Positions 24,698-32,740 of a stretch of DNA of 35,279 bases are shown here, in pieces. The first letter of the stretch is position 1. Every line of letters begins with the position of its first letter. Position numbers and translations under genes: made by a program. Origin of the DNA: a virus; the IMG/VR virus record IMGVR_UViG_3300007538_000083, positions 1 to 35,279 of that record; one strand, written 5' to 3'. The notes under the pieces were generated by a model, which searched no databases, was not told the DNA's origin, and was given only the letters and a program-made list of their open reading frames with translations.

Positions 24698-26470
24698 ATG
24701 AAAAATTATGCAGAACATTTAGGTTGGGAAGTTGACGTGGACTTCCCAAGTTGGGCAAACACACACGTATATATACAAACAATTTCTAATGGTTATTTAC
24801 TTCCAGGTGAGAAACCAAAGGATGCGTATTGGAGAGTTGCTACTACAGTAGCTAAAAGGTTAGGTAAACCACAATTAACTACTAAATTTTTTGATTACAT
24901 TTGGAAAGGGTGGTTATGTTTAGCTACACCAGTTTTATCTAACACAGGAACTGAAAGAGGACTACCTATTTCTTGTTTTGGTATTGATGTTGCAGATTCA
25001 ATTGTAGATATTGGTACTAAAAATCTTGAAATGATGTTATTGGCAAAACATGGTGGTGGTGTTGGTATTGGAATCAATCAAATCAGACCAGCTGGTTCAT
25101 CTATTACTGATAATGGTACTAGTGATGGTATTGTTCCATTTTGTAAAATATATGATTCTACAATTCTTGCAACTAATCAAGGTGCAGTAAGAAGAGGAGC
25201 AGCATCAGTAAATGTTAATATAGAACACGGTGATTTTGATGAGTGGTTAGAAATTAGAGAACCTAAAGGTGATGTTAATCGTCAATCTTTGAATCTTCAT
25301 CAATGTGTTGTAATAGGTGATAAGTTTATGAGAAAACTTGAGGTTGGTGATAAAGAATCTAGAAAAAAATGGGCTAATTTACTTAAAAAACGTAGACAAA
25401 CCGGTGAACCTTATATTATGTATAAGGGGAATGTTAATAAACAGAACCCAGAATCTTACAAGAAAAATGGTCTTAAAGTATTTATGACAAACATTTGTTC
25501 AGAAATTGTTTTACATACAGATGAATCACATTCATTTGTTTGTTGTCTTAGTTCATTGAATTTATCAAAATATGATGAATGGAAAGATACTGATTTAATT
25601 TACACAGCTACTTGGTTCTTGGATGGTGTTCTTGAAGAATTTATACAAAAGGCAAAATATAGAAAAGGATTTGAGAACTCAGTTCGTTCAGCAGAAAAAG
25701 GTAGAGCTTTAGGTTTAGGTGTTCTTGGTTGGCATACTTATTTACAACAAAAAGGAATTCCATTTGAGGGGTTACCAGCTCAATTTGAGACTAGAAGAAT
25801 TTTTGGTCAAATTCAAACTGAATCTGAACAAGCTTCTAGAGATTTGGCTACAGAATATGGAGAACCTTTATGGTGTGTTGGTACTGGGATGAGAAATACA
25901 CATCTAAGAGCTGTTGCACCAACGGTATCAAATTCAAAATTAGCTGGGGGTGTTTCAAGTGGTATTGAACCTATTCCAGCTAATGTTTATACGGAACAGA
26001 GTGCGAAAGGAACTTTTATTAGAAAAAATAAAGAACTAGAAAAAATATTTAGAAAGATTGGTATTAATAACAAAGAAACTTGGGATAAAATATTAAGTGA
26101 TGGTGGTTCAGTTCAAGATATAAAAGAATTGGACGATTGGGGTTATATGAACAATAAGATAACACATATTGATGAAAAAAGTAATTCACATTTAGATTTT
26201 GTACCAGTTAAAGAAGTTTTTAAAACATTCAAAGAAATAAATCAATTAGAATTAGTTAGACAAGCTGGTGTAAGACAACAATTTATTGACCAATCAGTAT
26301 CATTAAATCTTGCGTTTCCAAAAGAAGCGACACCAAAATGGATTAACCAAGTTCATTTAGAAGCTTGGAGACAAGGAATAAAAACTTTATATTATGTTAG
26401 AACAGAGAGTGTTTTAAGAGGTGATATAGCTAATAATGCGATGCAGGAATGCGTTAGTTGCGAAGGTTAA
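24698..26470 (+). CDS. nrdA: ribonucleotide reductase large subunit, class Ia, without ATP cone
   Basis: A 590-residue catalytic subunit. Active-site residues are present: Cys93 (ISCFGI), Asn265-Cys267-Glu269 in TNICSE, Cys283 (CCLSSLNL), the radical-transfer Tyr565-Tyr566 (TLYYVRTES), and the C-terminal thiol pair Cys585/Cys588 (ECVSCEG). GGGVGIGI and VRRGAASVNV fit the substrate-binding core. The family usually has 750 aa or more; here the N-terminal ATP cone that switches the enzyme off with dATP is missing, so dATP feedback should be lost. The ATG at 24698 follows an A-rich gap without Shine-Dalgarno. NrdB lies upstream, and a small Cys-rich protein gene starts 10 bases after the stop. 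Confidence 0.94.
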   Translation: MKNYAEHLGWEVDVDFPSWANTHVYIQTISNGYLLPGEKPKDAYWRVATTVAKRLGKPQLTTKFFDYIWKGWLCLATPVLSNTGTERGLPISCFGIDVADSIVDIGTKNLEMMLLAKHGGGVGIGINQIRPAGSSITDNGTSDGIVPFCKIYDSTILATNQGAVRRGAASVNVNIEHGDFDEWLEIREPKGDVNRQSLNLHQCVVIGDKFMRKLEVGDKESRKKWANLLKKRRQTGEPYIMYKGNVNKQNPESYKKNGLKVFMTNICSEIVLHTDESHSFVCCLSSLNLSKYDEWKDTDLIYTATWFLDGVLEEFIQKAKYRKGFENSVRSAEKGRALGLGVLGWHTYLQQKGIPFEGLPAQFETRRIFGQIQTESEQASRDLATEYGEPLWCVGTGMRNTHLRAVAPTVSNSKLAGGVSSGIEPIPANVYTEQSAKGTFIRKNKELEKIFRKIGINNKETWDKILSDGGSVQDIKELDDWGYMNNKITHIDEKSNSHLDFVPVKEVFKTFKEINQLELVRQAGVRQQFIDQSVSLNLAFPKEATPKWINQVHLEAWRQGIKTLYYVRTESVLRGDIANNAMQECVSCEG

Positions 26471-26478
26471 TATTTATA
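26471..26478 (+). promoter_or_regulatory. TATTTATA motif after nrdA
   Basis: Exact TATTTATA directly after the nrdA stop codon (26468-26470) and only 10 bases before the ATG at 26481. Too close to serve as a usual leader with a long 5' end, but identical to the other copies. Confidence 0.3.
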
Positions 26479-26480
26479 AT

Positions 26481-26663
26481 ATGTGTTTAAAGTTCGATAA
26501 AGAAGATTTTTATTTGGATGACAATAATAAAATGGTGTTAACAGAAAAATACCATATAAAAAAAGGTTCTTGTTGTGGTGGTAAGTGTGTACATTGTCCA
26601 TACTGGCCACCACATCAAAAATTTAATAAAGAGTTAAGAGAAGATGTATACGTTAAATCTTAA
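26481..26663 (+). CDS. small Cys-rich protein (DUF5522-like)
   Basis: A 60-residue protein with a dense cluster of possible metal ligands: GSCCGGKCVHCPY, with Cys31, Cys32, Cys36, His38 and Cys39, preceded by MVLTEKYHIKKG. From memory this resembles the short bacterial DUF5522 family, whose proteins have the pattern of a Tyr-His-x-Lys/Arg-Arg-Gly stretch followed by CCGxGCxHCPY and are frequent in Bacteroidota. The function of that family is unknown; the cluster suggests zinc or another metal. An in-frame ATG at 26436 exists within nrdA, but the ATG at 26481 fits better because it follows nrdA and gives the family's start. The gene overlaps the next by 20 bases. Confidence 0.7.
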   Translation: MCLKFDKEDFYLDDNNKMVLTEKYHIKKGSCCGGKCVHCPYWPPHQKFNKELREDVYVKS

Positions 26664-26862
26664 AGGTTATAAGATAGATGAAGCCCCCGAAATTGTAGAT
26701 AGTTTTTTATATGACCAAAAATTGTACGACACAAAAGAAGTACAAATAATAACAGGAGATAGTAAAGTTATTAAATCCGTAGTTGCTGAAATAGCAGAAA
26801 ACTACGGTTTTTCATGCAAACCACATTTATATAATAAAGAAGTTTTGACCCTTACAGTTTAG
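26644..26862 (+). CDS. small protein resembling a degenerate Smr domain
   Basis: A 72-residue protein. Smr domains start with LDLHGxxxxEA and later have a hydrophobic strand ending in IIHGKG. Here the text is LNLKGYKIDEAPEIVDSFL and VQIITGDS, with helices and a final strand (VLTLTV) in matching places. The His of DLHG and the HGxG loop are changed (Lys-Gly, Thr-Gly-Asp-Ser), so nuclease activity is unlikely. Such small domains may bind nucleic acid. The overlap with the Cys-rich gene and the following baseplate operon do not reveal a role. The assignment is by pattern only. Confidence 0.45.
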   Translation: MYTLNLKGYKIDEAPEIVDSFLYDQKLYDTKEVQIITGDSKVIKSVVAEIAENYGFSCKPHLYNKEVLTLTV

Positions 26863-26877
26863 ATTTACAAAAGTTAA

Positions 26878-26885
26878 TATTTATA
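26878..26885 (+). promoter_or_regulatory. TATTTATA motif, candidate late promoter of the wedge operon
   Basis: Exact TATTTATA, running on as TATTTATAAATAAAAG, 18 bases before the gp25-like ATG at 26896. It is nearly identical to the copy at 17350 and likewise contains a T4-type TATAAATA match (26882-26889). It marks the switch from replication genes back to structural genes. Confidence 0.5.
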
Positions 26886-26895
26886 AATAAAAGTC

Positions 26896-27354
26896 ATGGC
26901 AGAAAGAGAAACATTTGGAATTGATTTTCCTTTTCAGGATAGTGTGTTTGGGGATTACTTAAAAATGACAGAAACCCCCGAACAAGAAATTAAAGCTGAT
27001 TTAATTCATTTGTTATTAACTAGAAAAGGAAGTAGGTACTTTTTACCAGATTTTGGTACTTCTTTATATGAATATATTTTTGAACCATTAGATGCTCCTT
27101 CTTTTGCTTCTATAGAAGCTGAAATTAGAGAACAAGTAATAAAATATATACCTAATTTAAAATTAACCAATATTGAAGTTACAAGTGCTTTGGAAGCTGA
27201 AGAATTACCAGGTACGATAGTAGCTGATAATGACCCTCGTGTTTATAGAGTTGCAGGTCAAGGTACTAAAGAACATACAGCTAAAGTAAGATTAGACTAT
27301 ACTATAAACAGTGATGCTTTTGAAACACGAGACTTTGTAATAATTAATATTTAA
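26896..27354 (+). CDS. gp25: baseplate wedge protein (gp25-like)
   Basis: A 152-residue protein of the gp25/lysozyme-like wedge family, found in phage baseplates and in type VI secretion (TssE). The hallmark is EIKADLIHLLLTRKGSRYF-type text: ADLIHLLLTRKGSRYFLPDFG, followed by TSLYEYIFEPLD. This is the I-x-x-L-L-x-T-x-x-G-S-R-x-x-x-P-x-F-G pattern. The rest has beta strands (HTAKVRLDYTI). It links the wedge to the tube and sheath. Length compares with T4 gp25 (132 aa). The gp6-like gene starts 2 bases after its stop codon, the same gene order as in T4. Confidence 0.93.
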   Translation: MAERETFGIDFPFQDSVFGDYLKMTETPEQEIKADLIHLLLTRKGSRYFLPDFGTSLYEYIFEPLDAPSFASIEAEIREQVIKYIPNLKLTNIEVTSALEAEELPGTIVADNDPRVYRVAGQGTKEHTAKVRLDYTINSDAFETRDFVIINI

Positions 27355-27356
27355 TA

Positions 27357-29210
27357 ATGGCAAATAATAAAATATCTTATTCTGAAAGAGATTTTGTTAG
27401 TTTAAGGGGAGAACTATTAAACTATGTACAAGACCAATATCCAGACTTAATTCAAAACGCTAATGATGCGTCACTCTTTTCTGTTTTTCTTGATTTGAAT
27501 GCGGCTATTGCTGATAACTTACATTATCATATAGATAGAAGTTTACAAGAGACAGTTTTACAATATGCAAATCAAAGGTCATCATTATTTAACATTGCTA
27601 GAACCTATGGTTTAAAGATACCTGGTAATAGACCTTCAGTGTCTGTTTGTGACTTTAGTATTACAGTACCAGTTTTACAAACTTCTGGTGGTGGTGATAA
27701 AGAAGATTTTAGATATTTGGGTACACTTAGAAGAGGTTCACAAATAAAAGGTGCGGGACAAGTATTTGAAAATATACACGATATTGACTTTTCAGTACCA
27801 TTTGATGCTACTGGTTTCCCAAACAGAACAAAAGTGCCTAATTTTAACAATAATGGTAATATTGTTAGTTATACAATAACAAAACGAGAAGTTGTAATAA
27901 ACGGAATTACAAAAGTTTTTAAACGAGTTATAACAAATAATGATGTGTTACCGTTTTTAAAAATATTTTTACCAGAGAAAAATATTTTAGGTGTAACTGG
28001 AGTAATTCAAAAAGATGGTACTAATATACAAGCAGTTCCAAAAGCTACTGAATTTTTAACTTCACAAAATAAATGGTATGAAGTTGATGCTTTAGCACAA
28101 GATAAAGTTTTTGTTATAGATACAACTAAACAATCAGATTTACCTGGTGTAAAAGTAGGTAAATGGCAAACTGTAAATCAAAGATTCACTACAGAATATA
28201 CACCAGAAGGTTTCTTTTATTTAACTTTAGGTGGTGGAACTAGTAGTTCACAAACTACATTAGATGATTTTACAACCCAAGGGTTTACAATGGATTTAAG
28301 TAGGTATATGAATAATTTTTCTTTGGGTAGTTCACCTAGAGCTAACACAACATTATTTATTCAATATAGAGTTGGTGGTGGAAAAGCTACAAATATAGGT
28401 CCAAATACACTAAATACTTTTGGTACTATAGATTTTGTTTTAAATGGTCCAAACATTAATATAAACAGGTCAGTTACTGAGTCTTTGAGTGTTAATAATG
28501 TTACAGCTGCTATAGGTGGAAATAACCAACCAACTGTAGAAGAAATTAGAAATTATATTGGTTTTAATTTCGCTTCACAAAAAAGAGCGGTTACTCTTTC
28601 AGATTATAAAGTTTTAATGGACACAATGCCTTCTATTTTTGGTGCACCAGCTAAATCTGGTGTTATGGAAGTAGAAAATAAAGTTATGGTTAAATTACTA
28701 TCATACAATACCGATGGTTCATTAACATCAAATGTTAGTACTACATTAATGAACAATATTAGTGAGTACTTATCAGATTATAGAATGTTAAATGATTACA
28801 TTACTATTGAACCAGCGGAAGTTATTGATTTATCATTAGAAATTGATTTATTGATTGACCCATCATTTAATAGTGGTGTTATAATAACAAATGTGATTAA
28901 CACAACTAATGAATTTTTTGCTCCTAGAAACAGGGAAATGGGTACCGATGTATTTGTTGGTGAATTAATTAAAGATTTGGTAGCACAAGACGGAGTAATA
29001 AACTTAATTGACTTAAGAATATACAATAAAGTTGGGGGAGAATATTCAAGTAATGAAGTATCACAAAGATATATTGATGATGCGACTAAACAAATAGAAT
29101 TAATTGACGGAGTTATATTCGCACAACCAACACAATCCTTTCAAGTAAGATATCCAACTAAAGATGTTTTGGTTAGAGTTAAATCAACAAATCAAACAAC
29201 AGTATCTTAA
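27357..29210 (+). CDS. gp6: baseplate wedge protein (gp6-like, baseplate J family)
   Basis: A 617-residue protein. The N-terminal part has the gp6/baseplate-J signature: an SERDFVSLRGELLNYVQDQ-type segment, then DLNAAIADNLHYHIDRSLQET and the RSSLFNIARTYGLKIPGNRPS stretch. The middle is a beta domain, and the C-terminal third contains SQKRAVTLSDYKVLMDTMPS, DYRMLNDYITIEPAEV, EIDLLIDPSFN and NREMGTDVFVGELIKDLVAQ, as in T4 gp6 and phage P2 gpJ relatives. Pairs of this protein form the ring linking wedges around the hub. T4 gp6 has 660 aa. It follows gp25, as in T4, and precedes the 1151-aa protein. Confidence 0.9.
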   Translation: MANNKISYSERDFVSLRGELLNYVQDQYPDLIQNANDASLFSVFLDLNAAIADNLHYHIDRSLQETVLQYANQRSSLFNIARTYGLKIPGNRPSVSVCDFSITVPVLQTSGGGDKEDFRYLGTLRRGSQIKGAGQVFENIHDIDFSVPFDATGFPNRTKVPNFNNNGNIVSYTITKREVVINGITKVFKRVITNNDVLPFLKIFLPEKNILGVTGVIQKDGTNIQAVPKATEFLTSQNKWYEVDALAQDKVFVIDTTKQSDLPGVKVGKWQTVNQRFTTEYTPEGFFYLTLGGGTSSSQTTLDDFTTQGFTMDLSRYMNNFSLGSSPRANTTLFIQYRVGGGKATNIGPNTLNTFGTIDFVLNGPNININRSVTESLSVNNVTAAIGGNNQPTVEEIRNYIGFNFASQKRAVTLSDYKVLMDTMPSIFGAPAKSGVMEVENKVMVKLLSYNTDGSLTSNVSTTLMNNISEYLSDYRMLNDYITIEPAEVIDLSLEIDLLIDPSFNSGVIITNVINTTNEFFAPRNREMGTDVFVGELIKDLVAQDGVINLIDLRIYNKVGGEYSSNEVSQRYIDDATKQIELIDGVIFAQPTQSFQVRYPTKDVLVRVKSTNQTTVS

Positions 29211-29260
29211 TTAGTTTACATATTTAATTATCTAAGTAAATTTGATTTTAAGCTAATAAC

Positions 29261-29268
29261 TATTTATT
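29261..29268 (+). promoter_or_regulatory. TATTTATT motif, candidate promoter of the 1151-aa gene
   Basis: One-base variant of the 8-mer in the 74-base gap before the ATG at 29285 (24 bases upstream). Nothing else is evident in this gap except an ATG at 29278 that opens a four-codon frame. Confidence 0.35.
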
Positions 29269-29284
29269 TTATAAAGAATGCCAT

Positions 29285-32200
29285 ATGCCTAAATCATATA
29301 GGATTAAAGCTGAACCTAATCAAGACAAAAATATTTTTGTTAACTTAGAACAAGACTTTGACCAATTAGAAATATTAAGTTTAAAGATAATTAAGTCTGA
29401 GGTTTATTCTAGAACCTGTGCAGATTATGGTGTCATAGTTGGTCGTGCTCAAGCAAATGGTGGATTTGGAATACCTAACGCTAAAATATCTATTTTTGTA
29501 CCAATAACTGATGAAGATGCTGAAGATGAGGTAATTTCTCAATTATATCCATATCGTAAAGTTACAGATAAAAATGAAGATGGGTATAGATATAATTTAT
29601 TACCTAAAGAATCTGAAAGTTGTAATCATAAAGCGACTGGTAACTTTTTTACAGCAAAAGAAGTTATAAATAACCCAGTTATATTAGAGGTTTTTGAAAA
29701 ATATTACAAATATACCACAAAAACTAATGAAAGTGGTGATTATATGTTGTGGGGTGTACCTTTGGGAAATCAAACAATTCATGCAAGTATAGATGTTAGT
29801 GATATTGGTTGTTATTCTATGAGACCTTATCAATTTATTAGACAAGGTGTCAGTGCATCTAGATTTGAAAGTGCTTTGGAATTTAAAAGTTCTGAAAATT
29901 TGGATACGTTACCACAAATAGTTTTACAAAATAAGGCAATACAAGTAGTTCCATTTTGGGGTGATGAGGATTTGTGTGGGATTGGTATAACTAGAGTAGA
30001 TTTTGATTTAAGAGATTCTGGTGTAGAAATAACACCTAGTTCTACATTTATTGGTTCAATAATTACTGATGATGATAATAATTATGTTTCTATAAGTGGA
30101 GTACCATCTAAAGAACAAGGACAATTATGTAATTTAACTACTGGTACTGGTACTATTGAAGCTATTAGACACACCATATTAAAAGAAGAAGATGGTTCTA
30201 CACCTAAATTAGAAAGATTTAATTTAGATAATGGTGGAAAGGTAATTGATGGTAATGGAGCTTGGGTAACACAGTTACCTATGAACTTAGATTTTATAGT
30301 GACTAATGAATATGGTCAACAAATAATATCTGATGACCCAAAAGTAGGGATACCTACTAGAGCAAAATATAGATTTAGGATATCTTTTGATGGTACAGGG
30401 GGTGAGGTAAGAAGTGGTAGATATTTGGTACCCAATATAAGGGAATATACTGATGAAGAAAATTATCCAAAATCTTATTCGTTTTCAGATAAATTAGTAG
30501 ATTATCCAGAAGTTTCAACACCACAAGATGTTTATGGGTCACCAGCTAACAAAGCTACAGATTATTTTTATGAATTTGTACCAAACAGAGTATATAGTGT
30601 AGCTAATTTTATAGATAATTATAGACAAAACGTAAATCAAGGTGGTAACAGAAGTGCTAATAGTAGATGGAGATTTTTAGGTATTAAAACCATAAATCCT
30701 GCACCCGAATCAAGGTGTACTGATATTACTAAAGAATTTCCAGTTAATGATGTTTTTAGGGGTGGTACTAGTAAATTTTCTACAACACAGATAACAAGGT
30801 TATTACAAGTTATAACTCTTACAATAGCTGCTTGTTTAATAAGTTACCAGCTATTTTCATTGTTATTTCAATATGGTCAGTTCGCTTTAAGGACTGTTCT
30901 ATCAATTAGTTTATTTACTGCTGGTACTACAGTAGTAGGAACTATTGTAGATACACCGATAGGTCTAATTTTACTAGGTTTATTCACAGCCGAGTTCTTT
31001 TTATCAATTGCAACAGCGATATTTGGCCCTATATTAATAATACCTATAGCTAAGGCGTTAATAGAAAATTTTTATGTTGTTAGACAATTATATAATTATC
31101 CAAACTGTGAACCATGTTTTTGTGGTACTTCTTTTAAATTTTTTGTTAGTAGGTTCATTTCTGTCCCGGAGGAAGATAAAATTTTACAAGAAACAATTGC
31201 TGATGACCCAAATAGTATAAATAATTGTAATGAGGAACCATATATGGAAGGTTTTGGTAGTGATGAGGAAAATGCTTTTTTTTGGCAAGGAAGGGAGGAT
31301 GAATATCCAAAAGGTTGTTATGTATTACAATTTAGAAGAGGTGTATTTATTAGTTTTATTACTACGCTCGCGCTTATAATACCAGCTGGATTTATACCAT
31401 TCGCTGGTGGTGCTATAGTATATGGAGCTCTTGCTGTTGGACTATCAATCCTTTTTGGAACTTGTTTTGACAGTGTTTATAGAATGTATAAAAGTTTAAA
31501 CCAATGGAGAATATTAGCTAATATATATACTGGGTTATGTGAGGGTGTGTTTAACATGAAGTTTAGTAATAATTGGATAAATGGCACTTTGTATTTTCCT
31601 AAATTTATTGTTAAAAAACAAAAAATAGATGATGAAAATGGTCAAGAAATAACACCAATAGTTAAATACGACACTCGATTGATATATGAGGATACAAATG
31701 AAAATAATACATACTACTATTATAGAAGTTGCCCATTTAGTGAACAAGGATTTACATATAGTAACCCTTCTGTAGATTTATCATCACTTACTACACCATT
31801 AAAAGCTCCACATAAAGGAATAAACTTTCCAACTACTATAGTTGATTTAGGACCATTAGACCCATGTATTACAGAATTATGTAAAGAACAAAATAGTGAC
31901 GATACGTGTGTTATAATAGATAATTTAAAATCAAGTAGTTTCCAACCAAGTGAAGAGTTATTAGGGATGTTAATAGAAAGAAAAATTATCGCTATAAATT
32001 CCTATAGGGAGTTTGTGTGGTCTGGAGTCAATAAATGGTTTGGTGCTGATAGTAAACCTGGAGCTTCATATAATAGAAATTTAGGTAATGATAGATTAGG
32101 GAGTGCTGGAGATAATACTAATCCAGGCCCATGGAGAAATAGAGTAATAGATGGTGACATTGCACAACTTTTAGCGACTAATAACCAAATGGGGATATCA

Positions 32201-32740
32201 GTATTTACCAAAGATGATGAAGACCCATATTATGGAAGTCAAACATCGTGGGGTCAAGAATATAGTAATATTAGTGGCCAAGAAAATTACTTAACAGAGA
32301 GTTTCACTCAAATACCATTAATTCCTCGTAACAATGATTTAATTAATTGTCTTAAAGGTGGAATTTTTGGGATAAAACAAACACAAGTAGTTCCATATTA
32401 TGGGTGGAATTCTAGTGCTAGTTATGGCACATTAAATAATGATTATGACTTTGATGGTCAAATCTTAGTTAAAGGATACCAACAAGGTATAACTTATACA
32501 ACACCAAATAGGACAGATACAGCCACTTGGGAAACTCCAGCATATTATGATTCAAATGAAGAGTTACCAAATTACGGTTATTTTAACTCCATACCGACCA
32601 TAGTACCAACATCTACAGGGTCTAATTTTATATTGGGGACGGGTCTATATTTTTATTTTGGTTTAAGACAAGGAGCTTCATCGTATGATAGATTCATAAA
32701 CGAGTATTTACCACCTAAAGATGATGGACAGGAATTATAA
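29285..32740 (+). CDS. large virion protein with membrane helices, in the gp7 position
   Basis: A 1151-residue protein immediately after gp25 and gp6, where T4 has gp7 (1032 aa). The N-terminal part is beta-rich: VIVGRAQANGGFGIPNAKIS and TNESGDYMLWGVPLGNQTIH resemble a carboxypeptidase-regulatory-like (Ig-type) domain, residues about 45-175. Two hydrophobic clusters follow: about 505-592 (LLQVITLTIAACLISYQLFS; GLILLGLFTAEFFLSIATAI) and about 688-735 (ISFITTLALIIPAGFIPFAG), perhaps five or six helices. Between them are CxxCxC (Cys608, Cys611, Cys613) and an acidic loop. The C-terminal 400 residues are polar and Tyr-rich (GVNKWFGADSKP). T4 gp7 has no membrane helices, so this protein is not a plain copy of it. 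It could insert into the host membrane during infection, or be membrane-anchored before assembly. The next gene overlaps its end by 20 bases. Confidence 0.6.
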   Translation: MPKSYRIKAEPNQDKNIFVNLEQDFDQLEILSLKIIKSEVYSRTCADYGVIVGRAQANGGFGIPNAKISIFVPITDEDAEDEVISQLYPYRKVTDKNEDGYRYNLLPKESESCNHKATGNFFTAKEVINNPVILEVFEKYYKYTTKTNESGDYMLWGVPLGNQTIHASIDVSDIGCYSMRPYQFIRQGVSASRFESALEFKSSENLDTLPQIVLQNKAIQVVPFWGDEDLCGIGITRVDFDLRDSGVEITPSSTFIGSIITDDDNNYVSISGVPSKEQGQLCNLTTGTGTIEAIRHTILKEEDGSTPKLERFNLDNGGKVIDGNGAWVTQLPMNLDFIVTNEYGQQIISDDPKVGIPTRAKYRFRISFDGTGGEVRSGRYLVPNIREYTDEENYPKSYSFSDKLVDYPEVSTPQDVYGSPANKATDYFYEFVPNRVYSVANFIDNYRQNVNQGGNRSANSRWRFLGIKTINPAPESRCTDITKEFPVNDVFRGGTSKFSTTQITRLLQVITLTIAACLISYQLFSLLFQYGQFALRTVLSISLFTAGTTVVGTIVDTPIGLILLGLFTAEFFLSIATAIFGPILIIPIAKALIENFYVVRQLYNYPNCEPCFCGTSFKFFVSRFISVPEEDKILQETIADDPNSINNCNEEPYMEGFGSDEENAFFWQGREDEYPKGCYVLQFRRGVFISFITTLALIIPAGFIPFAGGAIVYGALAVGLSILFGTCFDSVYRMYKSLNQWRILANIYTGLCEGVFNMKFSNNWINGTLYFPKFIVKKQKIDDENGQEITPIVKYDTRLIYEDTNENNTYYYYRSCPFSEQGFTYSNPSVDLSSLTTPLKAPHKGINFPTTIVDLGPLDPCITELCKEQNSDDTCVIIDNLKSSSFQPSEELLGMLIERKIIAINSYREFVWSGVNKWFGADSKPGASYNRNLGNDRLGSAGDNTNPGPWRNRVIDGDIAQLLATNNQMGISVFTKDDEDPYYGSQTSWGQEYSNISGQENYLTESFTQIPLIPRNNDLINCLKGGIFGIKQTQVVPYYGWNSSASYGTLNNDYDFDGQILVKGYQQGITYTTPNRTDTATWETPAYYDSNEELPNYGYFNSIPTIVPTSTGSNFILGTGLYFYFGLRQGASSYDRFINEYLPPKDDGQEL

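Noticed and set aside
26436-26480. Upstream ATG at 26436 for the Cys-rich gene
   Set aside because: It lies inside nrdA and would add MRCRNALVAKVNIYN, which is simply nrdA's end read in another frame; the ATG at 26481 follows the nrdA stop.
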